Shown: positions 40,573 to 51,200, counted from the first letter of the stretch. The stretch: DNA of 64,000 nucleotides from Endozoicomonas gorgoniicola (GCF_025562715.2 NZ_JAPFCC010000001.1:1-64000); one strand, 5' to 3'. The notes: a model not told the origin generated them from the sequence alone. Numbers and translations are program-made.

Positions 40573-41991
40573 ATGGTTACATCTGTGAAAACCAGAGCTA
40601 GAGTGGTAACCGATAACACTGGGTTTGAGCTTGAATTGCCTGTGCTTGTTAGTAAAGATGGTGTCCTGGAACCTCTACTTGATTACCTCCTTGTAAACCA
40701 ACACAACCGAAGCAACTCATGGTGCGAAAGAGTAGTGCATGGAGCATATCTACTCATGCAATATATCGAAGCTAACCAATCTTGCTTTTCAAGCCCAAAA
40801 TCACTTTTTGAGTCTTTCGTACGACATCTATACAGTGGCACGATCGACAACGATGGATATGATCCATCAGGTTTATATTGGCTTCCTGCATCAACTCAAA
40901 CGGTAAATGGCCTTATTAATTCTTTAACGGGACTAACTGATTACTTAGCAGATAATATTGAAAACCTTAAAAGTATGAACCCCAATAGGATGGCCTCCAG
41001 ATTTGAAGAACGGTTAAATTATGCTGCTTGGTATCGTCGTAATCAAGAAGATTTTCTTGGTCATATTAAGGATAAAAGTATTAGTTCCACATCTTTAAGA
41101 GCAAGAAACATCATGGGGAAACGACTTTTAGTCGTTAGCAGTCACACTGCAACACAATTTCCAGAAAATATATTTAAAGATTTTTTTGTAAATGGCATAG
41201 GAGCAAATAAAGATCCAAGATCAGCAATCCGAAATCAACTTATTTTGCTTATGTTGCATTTTACTGGGTGCCGTGAAAGTGAAGCCCTTCACTTATGGAT
41301 AAATGATGTATTAATAGATCCATTAAACTCTGAAAGCGTATCTATTCGCATTTATCATCCAGAAGAAGGAAAGGCTCCCGATAATTGGGTTGGATCACAA
41401 GGGCAAACACATAGAGCTGCATATCTTCGAGAAAGATATCTAATTACCCCAAGAAATAAAATACTTGGTACGAAGAAGGTGGGCTGGAAATGTCGGGTAA
41501 TGGATCATTCTGACAAATACATTCAACTGTATTGGTTTCCAACCAAAGCGGGGGTATTATTTAATAAACTTTGGCGCATGTATATTAAGTATCTTGCTGT
41601 TACTGATAGGTTACATCCTTATGCTTTTGTAAGCTTCTCCAAAAAAAATATAGGCGCAGCTTTAACTTTAAATGCATTCAATGATGCTTATAAAAGAGGT
41701 TTAATTCGGATAGGAAAAGCACCCTCAAAAGAGGCAGGACTAACACCCCACAGCCATCGTCATTCTATGGGAAGAAGGTTAGAAAGAGCAGGTGTTCATC
41801 CTAGAATAATTCAAAAAGTTCTACATCATGTATCAATAGAAAGTCAAGATATTTATACAGCGCCATCCTTAGAAGATATTAGTCAGTCTTTGAATAAAGC
41901 AAACTCAATTATAGAGAGCGAAGGTATAGATAACACAACTAATCAACGTCAGTCTGATTGGGATGAGCTAATGAAAGTATATGCTGATTAA
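40573..41991 (+). CDS. gmtY: gamma-mobile-trio tyrosine recombinase
   Basis: The protein has 472 residues. All catalytic positions of a tyrosine recombinase can be placed: Arg234 (TGCRESEALHL), His393-x-x-Arg396 (HSHRH), His418 (VLHHVS) and the nucleophile Tyr428 (DIYTAP). It is followed by an 880-residue and a 230-residue protein in the order and sizes of the described gamma-mobile-trio GmtY-GmtZ-GmtX. This set moves genomic islands carrying defence systems and effectors in Vibrio and other gammaproteobacteria. AT-rich relative to the RND genes, as expected for acquired DNA. Confidence 0.85.
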   Translation: MVTSVKTRARVVTDNTGFELELPVLVSKDGVLEPLLDYLLVNQHNRSNSWCERVVHGAYLLMQYIEANQSCFSSPKSLFESFVRHLYSGTIDNDGYDPSGLYWLPASTQTVNGLINSLTGLTDYLADNIENLKSMNPNRMASRFEERLNYAAWYRRNQEDFLGHIKDKSISSTSLRARNIMGKRLLVVSSHTATQFPENIFKDFFVNGIGANKDPRSAIRNQLILLMLHFTGCRESEALHLWINDVLIDPLNSESVSIRIYHPEEGKAPDNWVGSQGQTHRAAYLRERYLITPRNKILGTKKVGWKCRVMDHSDKYIQLYWFPTKAGVLFNKLWRMYIKYLAVTDRLHPYAFVSFSKKNIGAALTLNAFNDAYKRGLIRIGKAPSKEAGLTPHSHRHSMGRRLERAGVHPRIIQKVLHHVSIESQDIYTAPSLEDISQSLNKANSIIESEGIDNTTNQRQSDWDELMKVYAD

Positions 41992-42020
41992 TAATCAGTA
42001 TTTTTTAAAGGTTAGTAACT

Positions 42021-44666
42021 ATGAGTAGGAAAAGAATAGACAACCGAACAACTGATTTAAGTTGTTCATGGCTCACAAAAAAATATGGTAAAGAATGGGA
42101 GTTGTGGAGAGAATATGCTGAAAACTGGTTGCACTCAATAAAGCTAGGTCTTACGCCAAGGCTTCAGTCAGTAGTGTGGTTTCTAGAAACCTACATAGTA
42201 AAACAAGAGCTCTCATCAGAACCACTGCTTTTTTTAAATGGCGACTGTTATCTACCAAAGCTTTTTCCCATTATTGAGCAAGGAGTAAAATCTAATGGTA
42301 AGTACACTCGAAATAATCAAATAGTTGAATTTATTGACTGGGTTATTGTTAATTATTTCAGCGAGCCAGATGACAACGGAAAACCAATAGCTTTATTCCA
42401 AAACCCTTTCACTTATATTAGTGAGAAAGGATATCGAAGTGAAACGGTTTATAATCCAATTCCATATCGTTATATTAAAGAGTTAAGATCAATTTTATGT
42501 CCAGATCCTAATGGGCATTTTAGCAATTGGACCTGGGCTCAAGAGCAGTCTGGAAAAAATGTCACCGGGAATCTTGGAGATTGGTACGAAGTGACTAAAA
42601 ACCTTATCGATACAAATGATCCAGATTGTGTATGGAGGAAAATAGTAGTCGAGCAGGGGCAATATTACAGTAGAAATGGAAAGCGTTATAGAGTAAAGAG
42701 AAAGAATGGTTTAGAAATCTATCAGATGTGGTCTCCTGTTAGGCCTATGATTTTATTTATCAAGTTACATTTACCATTAAGGACTTATCAAGTTCGAATG
42801 CTTGATTCTGGTGAAGCAGATACTTGGCGTTATCTGAATGGAACTTTTAAATTAAATAAACAAAACAGTTTTGTTTTGGGTTCAAAAAAAAATCCATATT
42901 CAAAAGGTGTATTTAGACGTCTTATATCCCCCGATACAGGTAATTGTCATACAGCCTTATATATCAATACCAATAAAACCGCAGACCAAAACAAAGCGGC
43001 GATTGATCGGGGTTATACTATACCATGGGAACATGAGCAGGTTTTGTATTGGCTAGAAAAACTTCGTAACTGGCAAGAAAAGTATAATCCTATAGAGTCC
43101 CCTACACCTTGGTCATGTCTTCAAAAAAAACATACAAGTGAATTAAAGTCCGAAGCACTTTTGGAAGAAATTGGTAAAACTTGTTTCTTATTTAGAAATG
43201 CGAGTGCAACAATAAGTGAAGATAAAATGAAGCCGTTGTGTGCCAACAACGAAGCTAACTTATGGTACAGATTATTATTTACTTTGGAAAGTACAGTAAA
43301 AAAAAGGAATGGAGAGGCTTTATTGAGATTCGTCAAACCTTATGGCGGGAACATTCCGATAAGCCAGAGGTATTCAACCGAATTTCCTCTTCATAGTTTA
43401 AGAGTTAGTTTACTTACTCATTATGCAATGGATGGTGAAGTTCCTATCCCTGTGCTGTCAAAATTAGTTGCTGGACATAGCCGCTTGATAATGACCTTAT
43501 ATTATATAAAGATATCTCCTGCTGTAATGAGACAGAAAATGGATGAGGCTGAATCAAAAATAGAAGCTGAAGAATTACGACAGCTTAGCAATTTCTTAAC
43601 AGATGCAACAATTCAGCAAATCAAGGAAAAAGCAATTTTCAGAGATTATACAAGCCTTGAAATGGTTCTTGTAAACAGAAATCCAGCAGGCTGGGAACAA
43701 CGGCATATAGGTTTATGTTTGGCAGGTGGTAACACAGTTAAGTCAGATGAAACAAATCTTCTAGCTGGTTGCTGGAATGGTGGAGAATGTAAAAACCCAT
43801 CAGCAAGACCACGCTCTCAAGTTTACGATCCTGTTCCTCACGGACCAGAAAACTGCTGCAGGTGTCGTTGGTTTATAACCGACTCAGCATATTTAGATGC
43901 ACTCAGAGGACACTTTAACAATCTAAGTTATCATGCGTCCTTAGCTGCTAAATTAGCTATTGAAGCTGAGCAAATTATGGAATGCTTAGAAGATGAGCGA
44001 TCTTCAGCAGAAGATGCCAGCATGCCCTTTAGAAAACAATCGGAACTTCAACAGGCTCAACGTCGTTATGAAAAACAACTCGTAGAAGCTGATGAATATG
44101 CTAAAGATATGCGTGCATGCTTTACTTTGATTCATCGGATTATCAATTTAGAAGAAAGTAGAAAAGCTAACGATAATAAACAGAAATTAGTTGCAGTAGG
44201 AAAATTGCATGATATCTATCAACCAATTGCATTACTGGAAACCCAATCGGAACTGTTGCAACTTTCTGGAATCTGTGAAGATGCAGAAGTTTATCCTGAG
44301 TTAGCTGATGATCTAAGAAAAACTCCAGCAATTGAAAAAAGGTCTAATTTTTTAGACTCAGCGTTAATTCGTGAAGGTTATCAACCAATCTTTATAACAT
44401 TAAATGAAAAAATGCAACTTATGGTTGGCAACTCTTTAATGAGAATAATGGCAAAGCAAGCTTGCCCTGATGACTGGCAACTATCAGGAATGAAGACAGT
44501 ATGCAGCATAATAGAGGCAAAACAGTCGCTTTACGAAGCCGGTTTTTTAAATGTTGGCATAGAGGCATTAGAGAAGTCATGCAATAAAACAATGTTCTTT
44601 TTGAGAGACATAATATCAAATAATCATTCATCTCTTTGTACGGATTATGATGATGTCTATAGTTGA
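42021..44666 (+). CDS. gmtZ: gamma-mobile-trio integrase-like protein
   Basis: This 881-residue protein has a central tyrosine-recombinase-like region: His458-Ser-Leu-Arg461 (LHSLRVSLLTH), His486 in VAGHSRLI and the Tyr494/Tyr495 pair. A Cys-rich zinc-like segment (WNGGECKN; ENCCRCRW, near residue 610) and a long helical coiled coil complete the C-terminal part. It is the second protein of the trio, 29 bases after gmtY, and overlaps gmtX by 20 bases. Identification rests on size, order and recombinase motifs. Confidence 0.8.
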   Translation: MSRKRIDNRTTDLSCSWLTKKYGKEWELWREYAENWLHSIKLGLTPRLQSVVWFLETYIVKQELSSEPLLFLNGDCYLPKLFPIIEQGVKSNGKYTRNNQIVEFIDWVIVNYFSEPDDNGKPIALFQNPFTYISEKGYRSETVYNPIPYRYIKELRSILCPDPNGHFSNWTWAQEQSGKNVTGNLGDWYEVTKNLIDTNDPDCVWRKIVVEQGQYYSRNGKRYRVKRKNGLEIYQMWSPVRPMILFIKLHLPLRTYQVRMLDSGEADTWRYLNGTFKLNKQNSFVLGSKKNPYSKGVFRRLISPDTGNCHTALYINTNKTADQNKAAIDRGYTIPWEHEQVLYWLEKLRNWQEKYNPIESPTPWSCLQKKHTSELKSEALLEEIGKTCFLFRNASATISEDKMKPLCANNEANLWYRLLFTLESTVKKRNGEALLRFVKPYGGNIPISQRYSTEFPLHSLRVSLLTHYAMDGEVPIPVLSKLVAGHSRLIMTLYYIKISPAVMRQKMDEAESKIEAEELRQLSNFLTDATIQQIKEKAIFRDYTSLEMVLVNRNPAGWEQRHIGLCLAGGNTVKSDETNLLAGCWNGGECKNPSARPRSQVYDPVPHGPENCCRCRWFITDSAYLDALRGHFNNLSYHASLAAKLAIEAEQIMECLEDERSSAEDASMPFRKQSELQQAQRRYEKQLVEADEYAKDMRACFTLIHRIINLEESRKANDNKQKLVAVGKLHDIYQPIALLETQSELLQLSGICEDAEVYPELADDLRKTPAIEKRSNFLDSALIREGYQPIFITLNEKMQLMVGNSLMRIMAKQACPDDWQLSGMKTVCSIIEAKQSLYEAGFLNVGIEALEKSCNKTMFFLRDIISNNHSSLCTDYDDVYS

Positions 44667-45339
44667 TCCGAAGCAAATACTTTCCAACCTCAAAGAAAAA
44701 TCTAACAGCAGAAAAAAGAAGACTCTTGATTTAATCTTTGGATTATTAGAAGAGCAGGCGAAAAAGGAAGAACTGGATTTTTCTATTGCTACTATTGGCC
44801 GAATGTCTGTTCTTGCTGGGGGGCCAACAGCTCAGTCTATCCATAATAAGAATGGAGCAGATTACCGCACTCTTATTGAGGCCTATGCATTGGCACATGG
44901 AACAACACGGAAAAAACCACCAATTCAACCCCTTCAGCGAGCAAAACAAAATCATGGAGCAAAAGATTATGACCTACTCTCAAAGATCAATGATCCTGCA
45001 ATGAGAGCGGCAATTGGAACCATTATCAGAGAAAGGGATTTATATAGAAATGAACTAAAAGTACTAAAAAGCAAAGCTTTTATAACGGTAGATAGGCGGG
45101 TTACAAAAAGCACAGAGCAAGCCACTGTTGAAGTACTTCCATCGTTGGCAGGGTTATTTACACCTAGCCAAAGAGAAGCACTAGAAGACGCTATCAGTGA
45201 TAAGTTAATGGCTCGGAGAGGCTGGCATTCTCAGCCCAATGGACGCGTTAAGGATGAAAATGGCAGGCACCTTTATAAACCAGGGTATGTCACAGCAATA
45301 GAGAAGATACTGAAAGAGTCCAGTTCCTGTGACAAATAA
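44647..45339 (+). CDS. gmtX: gamma-mobile-trio protein GmtX
   Basis: This 230-residue helical protein has basic segments near the N-terminus (KSNSRKKKTLDLI) and an IGRMSVLAGGPTAQSIHNK segment typical of a DNA-binding helix-turn-helix-like turn. A C-terminal FTPSQREALEDAISD region also occurs. It is the third gene of the trio, with its start inside the gmtZ end. Its biochemical role in GMT transfer is not known. Confidence 0.8.
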   Translation: MMMSIVDPKQILSNLKEKSNSRKKKTLDLIFGLLEEQAKKEELDFSIATIGRMSVLAGGPTAQSIHNKNGADYRTLIEAYALAHGTTRKKPPIQPLQRAKQNHGAKDYDLLSKINDPAMRAAIGTIIRERDLYRNELKVLKSKAFITVDRRVTKSTEQATVEVLPSLAGLFTPSQREALEDAISDKLMARRGWHSQPNGRVKDENGRHLYKPGYVTAIEKILKESSSCDK

Positions 45340-45405
45340 TTTAACGTCAGTATGTAACGATAATTATATAAAGTCACATGCAACGGTAAGTATTAAGAGT
45401 TTTAT

Positions 45406-45894
45406 ATGACTTTAAATATTTCGTCACATAGTGACGATAATGAAAAAAATGCCCTGGGGAGACCCAGAGTTGGTATTACAGAGCAAAACTCACTGGAATT
45501 TTGCCTTACCATAAGGCGATGGATCGATAATCATCGCTTAGATCGCTGGCTTGCAGAAGAGGCCAGCTATCCTGATGCTGTGGCAGCTTACGACCATTTA
45601 CCCAGTAATTTAAATGGATGTGGCAAATGTGAAGAGGCTAAAGCACTTGACCTGTGGTGTTTGAAGTGGCTCTCGCAAGCAGGTTGGCAGAGGCTACAGG
45701 CAAACGTACGACAACAAAGACTTAATCATGGTTCATCAATAATCGGGAAAGATGGTCAACCGATCAATCGCCCCCGTAGAAAAGCTATCCAACTGGAGGA
45801 AGAAACCAAAAACCGCCTGGCTTACTATGCCCGAAAGCGTAATATGACTATCAATGAAGCCATCCGTGATCTACTTGACCATGCTGATCCATGA
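45406..45894 (+). CDS. RHH-type protein at the end of the GMT block
   Basis: This 162-residue protein starts with a disordered polar stretch and GRPRVGI. A middle domain has CGKCEEAKALDLWCLKWLS (paired Cys), and a C-terminal ribbon-helix-helix-like domain reads KAIQLEEETKNRLAYYAR, then NMTINEAIRDLL. It lies within the 12-bp direct repeats and directly before a 10-base palindrome. It could regulate excision or be part of the mobile unit. The family is not recognised. Confidence 0.6.
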   Translation: MTLNISSHSDDNEKNALGRPRVGITEQNSLEFCLTIRRWIDNHRLDRWLAEEASYPDAVAAYDHLPSNLNGCGKCEEAKALDLWCLKWLSQAGWQRLQANVRQQRLNHGSSIIGKDGQPINRPRRKAIQLEEETKNRLAYYARKRNMTINEAIRDLLDHADP

Positions 45895-45896
45895 GT

Positions 45897-45926
45897 TTGA
45901 TTAGAGATCAAGTTGACTCTAATCAA
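45897..45926. repeat. 10-base inverted repeat downstream of the RHH gene
   Basis: TTGATTAGAG (45897-45906) and CTCTAATCAA (45917-45926) enclose a ten-base loop, three bases after the RHH stop. It shares GATTAGA with the palindrome before gmtY and directly precedes the right copy of the direct repeat. Confidence 0.7.
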
Positions 45927-45929
45927 TAG

Positions 45930-45941
45930 AAAATAGGCTTG
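45930..45941. repeat. direct repeat, right, flanking the GMT module
   Basis: AAAATAGGCTTG, the second copy of the repeat at 40485-40496. Beyond it, up to 46174, the sequence is AT-rich and gene-free. Confidence 0.6.
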
Positions 45942-46174
45942 AAAACATTGCTATATAAAGGATTAATTGGCTTGATTAAAGAAAGTGCTATAAATAAGCC
46001 GGCCATCCCTCATATCGTAAACACACGGCTATGCAGGTAGATCAACGGGCACAATCAGATGAACACAACACCTGATCAACACAGACTTTTTATTCTAAAA
46101 AAATATTAAACCTTTCTTCTTTATAAAAGTCTAAGCGTAGTAATTTAAGAAGTAACAGCAGGAAGGGAGTCACT

Positions 46175-48097
46175 ATGGCTTATGGATTTACGCCGGTTTC
46201 TGGCGCATCATCGAATAGTTCATCAACCGCCACTGAAGCAACAGGGTCGCATGTTGCTTCATCATCAAGGTTTAACTCCAGAACTGTGTCTGAAACAGCA
46301 GGTAATGAACTGTATATTGTTGACAGGGAGGGCCACCAATCATTTACAACCTTCCGCGAGTTACTTTCAGACAGACATTTGTGGCGCAATTTCAAAGATC
46401 AATTTTCCCTGTACCAGCCTGATGTCACTTTCGAATTTGAATCTCCAGAAGCCAGACATGATGTCCTTCAAAGTGAACAGTTAAGTCAGCTGTTTCTTCT
46501 GATCAATGATGTTCAGGTCATACCCGGGATAACCCGGGAAATCGAATTAGAAGCAGAAAGGCCTCAAGATGCCCCTCCCCAAGTCCAGGCTGTTTCTGAT
46601 CAAAGGTCGGATTCTAGTCAAATATTGTGTAACCCAGATATGGAAGAGCCCGGAGAACGCATCTATAGCCTGACGAGCCAGACAGCAAGAGAGGTGAGCA
46701 GGACGTTTCCTCGAGGGTTCCGTAACGTGAATACTCTATCAAGTTCTGGCTTTTATTTTTCTTACGACCTGGGAAAAGTACAGTGCTTTTGCTGTGGTGG
46801 CACTGTTGAGCAGGAGCTGATCCAGAACAGCACAGATCTGGATCAGCTCCATGGTAAATTTTATCCTGACTGCAACTTCCTTCGTCAGAAAAAAGGGGAG
46901 CCATTTATTCGTAACCTCCAGAACAACTTGACCGAAGCAGAGCGAACACTGGTGGCTAACTCCCGACCCGACATCCCGTATTTGTACTCACGGCCTGTGA
47001 GTGACGCAGCCAGGCGTAGAAACAGAATGCTCAGACAACGTGATTTTGATCGACTGAGTCTGCTAGAAGGGCGATTCGAAAGTTTAACCTTGCAAGATAC
47101 CATGCAATATCATCGGACATCTGATCCCACAAGGGTGCGTCAAAGATTTCAGCAGCTGCAGCTGCCCCAGCCCCCTGCGCTTAATAGTGGAATCGGTGAT
47201 AGCTGTAATGCTTCCCTTGAACATCTTCGTAGCAAATTATCTCCTGAGCAATTCCTGGCACTGGATAGGTTACGTAATAAAGTGACAGCCGCTTTTTATC
47301 AACGGGAAATACTGGAACAGAGCCTGTTGGAGATTCTTCACCAACTCGACGCCTGTCCTGAACCAGAAGTCAGGGAAGTGGCTGGAGAAATCACCGAAAT
47401 CATTAACGCAGCTCAAGATCAAGACTGTCAGGATCACACTTCGGAAGTGATTGATCAAATCAAAACCCGATTGCTTTTTATGGCGTTAAAGCAGGAACTC
47501 GCATCAGAAACAACCCCGACTTCCGCGCTCCGTTTTTTCTGCAAACTGAAGTTATTTTTCAATGAGTCCGTGCTGTATAAAGTGCTGGCTACAACAAATG
47601 ACAGTCGTGGACTCCCTTTAATTGCAAGCAGAGAGTCTACAGAAATCAGGGGGTACGTTAAAAACCACCTGGCAAGAGCCGTGTGCCAGTTCCCCGCAAC
47701 GCATATTTTACAGCGGTATAGCAGCTTGGGCCGCCCCGCTGCCGAGGTTATGGAAAACATTGAGAACGTATTCAGGCATGGCATTAATAATCAGGCGGAC
47801 TTTGCACAATACCTGACCGACTTATTCCTGGCTGATCGCCAGTTTATGGAACTTCTGCAACAGCTCGATGGTGACTTATCCATTCGGTGTGCCAAATCAC
47901 AAAGTAATGCTGAACTGCTGATGGAAGTCTATGATCCCCTTACGGCCACCTCCGGGGTTTCAGAGCAGGAACTTCTGGAAGGGGCTGGCAACGTTGCACA
48001 AACCCGTGAGCAATGGATCCGGGAAGATCTTCAGCAATTCATTGACGAACAGATCCGAGAGCACTGGGCAGTTATTACCATTGAAACATCGTTATAA
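46175..48097 (+). CDS. BIR (inhibitor-of-apoptosis) domain protein, candidate host-directed effector
   Basis: The protein has 640 residues, with GGAAGGGAG before ATG 46175. A Ser/Thr-rich N-terminus without signal peptide (about 1-45) precedes a poorly conserved helical part. Residues about 163-240 form a BIR domain: SSSGFYFSYDLGKVQCFCCG and HGKFYPDCNFL give the zinc ligands Cys204, Cys207, His226 and Cys233 with BIR spacing. The remaining 400 residues are helical, with no recognised RING, CARD or death domain. BIR proteins block caspases or signal in animal cells; relatives of this bacterium in marine hosts are reported to carry them. A secreted anti-apoptotic effector is the likely role, but the secretion route is not seen. 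Confidence 0.85.
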   Translation: MAYGFTPVSGASSNSSSTATEATGSHVASSSRFNSRTVSETAGNELYIVDREGHQSFTTFRELLSDRHLWRNFKDQFSLYQPDVTFEFESPEARHDVLQSEQLSQLFLLINDVQVIPGITREIELEAERPQDAPPQVQAVSDQRSDSSQILCNPDMEEPGERIYSLTSQTAREVSRTFPRGFRNVNTLSSSGFYFSYDLGKVQCFCCGGTVEQELIQNSTDLDQLHGKFYPDCNFLRQKKGEPFIRNLQNNLTEAERTLVANSRPDIPYLYSRPVSDAARRRNRMLRQRDFDRLSLLEGRFESLTLQDTMQYHRTSDPTRVRQRFQQLQLPQPPALNSGIGDSCNASLEHLRSKLSPEQFLALDRLRNKVTAAFYQREILEQSLLEILHQLDACPEPEVREVAGEITEIINAAQDQDCQDHTSEVIDQIKTRLLFMALKQELASETTPTSALRFFCKLKLFFNESVLYKVLATTNDSRGLPLIASRESTEIRGYVKNHLARAVCQFPATHILQRYSSLGRPAAEVMENIENVFRHGINNQADFAQYLTDLFLADRQFMELLQQLDGDLSIRCAKSQSNAELLMEVYDPLTATSGVSEQELLEGAGNVAQTREQWIREDLQQFIDEQIREHWAVITIETSL

Positions 48098-48111
48098 GTT
48101 GTGAAAAATGG

Positions 48112-48240
48112 CAAAGCACCCACGAGCGCATAGTGAGCATGACTATGAATGGTTCTGGTGTCAGGGATACAGGTCGTGTCCCGGGGATCAGTCCAACGAC
48201 GGTCATCAGCCATTTAAAAAACTTGCCCCACCACGGGTAA
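48112..48240 (+). pseudogene. remnant of an IS1-family transposase (InsA-like)
   Basis: A frame of about 43 codons to TAA 48240 contains MTMNGSGVRDTGRVPGISPT followed by TVISHLKNL, the helix-turn-helix end of IS1-type InsA. No other part of the element is present and no start is visible. It sits in the gap between the BIR gene and the second RND operon, marking former insertion. Confidence 0.7.
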
Positions 48241-48259
48241 CGTCACTTCCTTTCTAGTG

Positions 48260-51200
48260 CTATGCCTGATCAAACCGGATACGGTAAAGCAGCGCATAGA
48301 TAACGGGCAAAACGACCAGTGTCAGTACGGTGGCAAAGCCCAGACCAAAAATAATGGCCACTGCCATAGAGCTGAAGAAGGCATCAAATACCAGTGGAAT
48401 CATACCCAGCATGGTGGTCAGTGCCGCCATGCAGACGGGTCTTACCCGGCTGACGCAGGCATCCAGAATGGCAGATTGTGCGGTGGCAGACTCTCTGGCT
48501 GCCTCAATATTAATCTGTTCTACCAGAACAATGCCGTTTTTCACAATCATGCCGGACAGGCTGAGCATCCCCAGTAAGGCAGTAAAAGAAAAGGGCATTC
48601 TCAGCAACAGCAGCCCGGCAGCAATACCAATAATGCTCAGCGGTACGGTTGACCAGATAGCAATTGGCTGTCGTATGGTGCTGAACAGGAAAACGGTAAT
48701 CAGGAACATAATCAGATAGCCGAGAGGCAGTGACAAGAAGATGCCTTTCTGGGCATCTCTTGAGGACTCGTACTCGCCACCCCATTCCAGAGAATAACCG
48801 GCTGGCAGCGGAATGGCTTCAATACCCCCAAGAATTTTCTGACGCACAGAATCAGCCGTTTCTTCACTGAACGGGGGAATGTCTGCCAGTACGGTTAATA
48901 CCCGCTTCAGGTTTCTGCGCATGATAAGCGGGTTTTCAGTTTCGGTAGCAAAGGCCGTTACCGCCTGACTGACAGGAACAAACGTGTTGCGCTCATCGCT
49001 CCAGACCTGCAGGTCGCTGATATGGTTAGCGTTCAGGTGCTGAGCCTCAGGTGACCTTGCCACAATAGGCAACAGGTGACTGCCATCCCGGTAAACCCCA
49101 ATCTGCTTGCCGGAAAAATTAACCAGCATGGCATGGTCAATGGATTGCTTGGAAAGCCCGCTGCGGCGCGCGGCGGCTTCATCAAACTGTGGACGGATAA
49201 TGTTCACCTGTTCCCGCCAGTCGTTTCGGATGGCGTAAGCACTGGGTTCCGCCTCAGCCACTTCGATGGCCTGAGCGGCAAGCCTGCGCAGAACCTCCGG
49301 GTCAGAACCGAAAAACCGGGCTTCTATCCGGGCAGCCGGAGCAGGGCCGTTTTCGAGCAGCTTGAATTTAAAATCAATATCCGGAAACCTTGTTTCCAGA
49401 CTCTGTCGCATTTCCGGGATCAGTTCTCTGATGGTGTTCAGGTCAGCCACTTCGATAATCAGCTGCCCATAGCTGCTGTACATTTTTTCCGGTGCGTAGG
49501 TCAGGATGAATCGCTGTGCGCCCATGCCCATAACTGTTGTCAGATTGACCACCTGCTGGTAGTTCATGACCTCCTGCTCAATGGCCTTCATGGTTTTTTC
49601 GGTTTCCCTGATATCAGTGCCTTCCTGCTCCCAGACATCCACAAAAAAGATGGGCGTGTTGGACGGCGGAAAAAACGACTGTTTGATACTACCGAAACCA
49701 ACGATGGCTGCGACAAGGGCTGCAATGATCAGAGCCAGGGAAGTCAGCCGGTATCGCAAGGCGATGTTCAGCAGATTGCGATAAATCGTAAACAATGCGC
49801 CTTTATAGGGGTCAGATGCATCCCCGACCATACCTTCTGAGGGTTCACTGAACATCAGGTAACAGAATAACGGGGTGATAGTAATCGCCAGAACCCAGCT
49901 GATCATAAGGGCGATCAGCAGTACCTGGAACAGGGATATCAGAAAATCGCCGGTAGAATTGGGTGACAGCCCGATGGGGGCAAAGGCAATAACCGCAATG
50001 ATGGTGGCACCCAACAGAGGCCATTGAGTCTGGCTGACAACGACTTTAACCGCTTCGATCCGGGACTGCCCTTTCTGCAGGCCGACCAGTACACCTTCCG
50101 TGACCACAATGGCGTTATCGACCAGCATACCCAGGGCAATGATCAGGGCGCCCAGGGAGATCAGCTGCAATTCGACCTTGAGGATATTCATGCCAATAAA
50201 CGTCCCCAGAATCGTCAACAGCAGAATCGTCCCCATCAGCAGGCCGGAACGAAGCCCCATGGTAAATAGAAGAACGACGATGACAATGACCACGGCTTCG
50301 ACCAGATTGATCAGAAAGTCCGCAACGGACTTTTCTACGATGGCAGGCTGGTCATAAACAATATCCAGGTCGATGCCAACGGGGCGACTGAACTCCAGCT
50401 CTGCCAGCCGTTTGTTAACGGCTTTGCCAATATCAACGACGTTCACACCTTTGGAAAACGAGATGCCCATGGAAATGGCTTTGTTGCCATTGCTGCGGTA
50501 AAGGTTGGTTGGTGTTTCGTCCGGTTTTCTGCTGATGGTGGCGATATCACCCAGGTAGATCAGTTCAGAGCTGCCGGGATTACTGATCAGCAACTGTTCA
50601 AGTTCATGCAAATCCTGAAACTCGCCAGTGGGATGAATGCGGATGGACAGTCCTTCAACCAGTACACGACCAGCGTTAGATACAACGTTTTGATTCTGGA
50701 TCAGGTTTAAAATGCGGGCGGGGTTGATGCCCAGAGTCGCCAGTTTGCTTTCTGACATTTCGATAATGACCTGGTCGGTCACTGTTCCGGCCAGACTGAT
50801 TTTCTTTACCCCCTTAATCAGTGACAAATCCCTGCGTATGTAGTCGGCATAATTTTCCAGCTCCCTGTAACTGTAGTCTGTACTGCTGATATTGAAGAGA
50901 ACACCAAAAACGTCACTGAAGTCGTCATTAACAAGCGATGGCAAAACACCGGGAGAAAGGGTTCTCTGGGCGTCACCGATCTTTCGCCGTAATTCGTCCC
51001 AGATCTGAGGCTGGTCACTGGCTTTGGCAGTCTCCAGCAGTTCAATCGATATCTGTGACAGTCCGGCGCTGGATACAGAGTTGATGTTTTTAACGTATTC
51101 AAGCTGTTGAATGGCACGCTCAAGAGGCAGTGTCACTTCTTCCTCGACCTGTTCTGGCGAGGCGCCGGGATAAGCGGTCAGGACCATGGCCCGAGGGATA

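Noticed and set aside
49076..49840. A 254-codon plus-strand frame inside the second RND permease
   Set aside because: Antisense shadow; the permease is complete, highly similar to its paralogue and continuous in the other strand.
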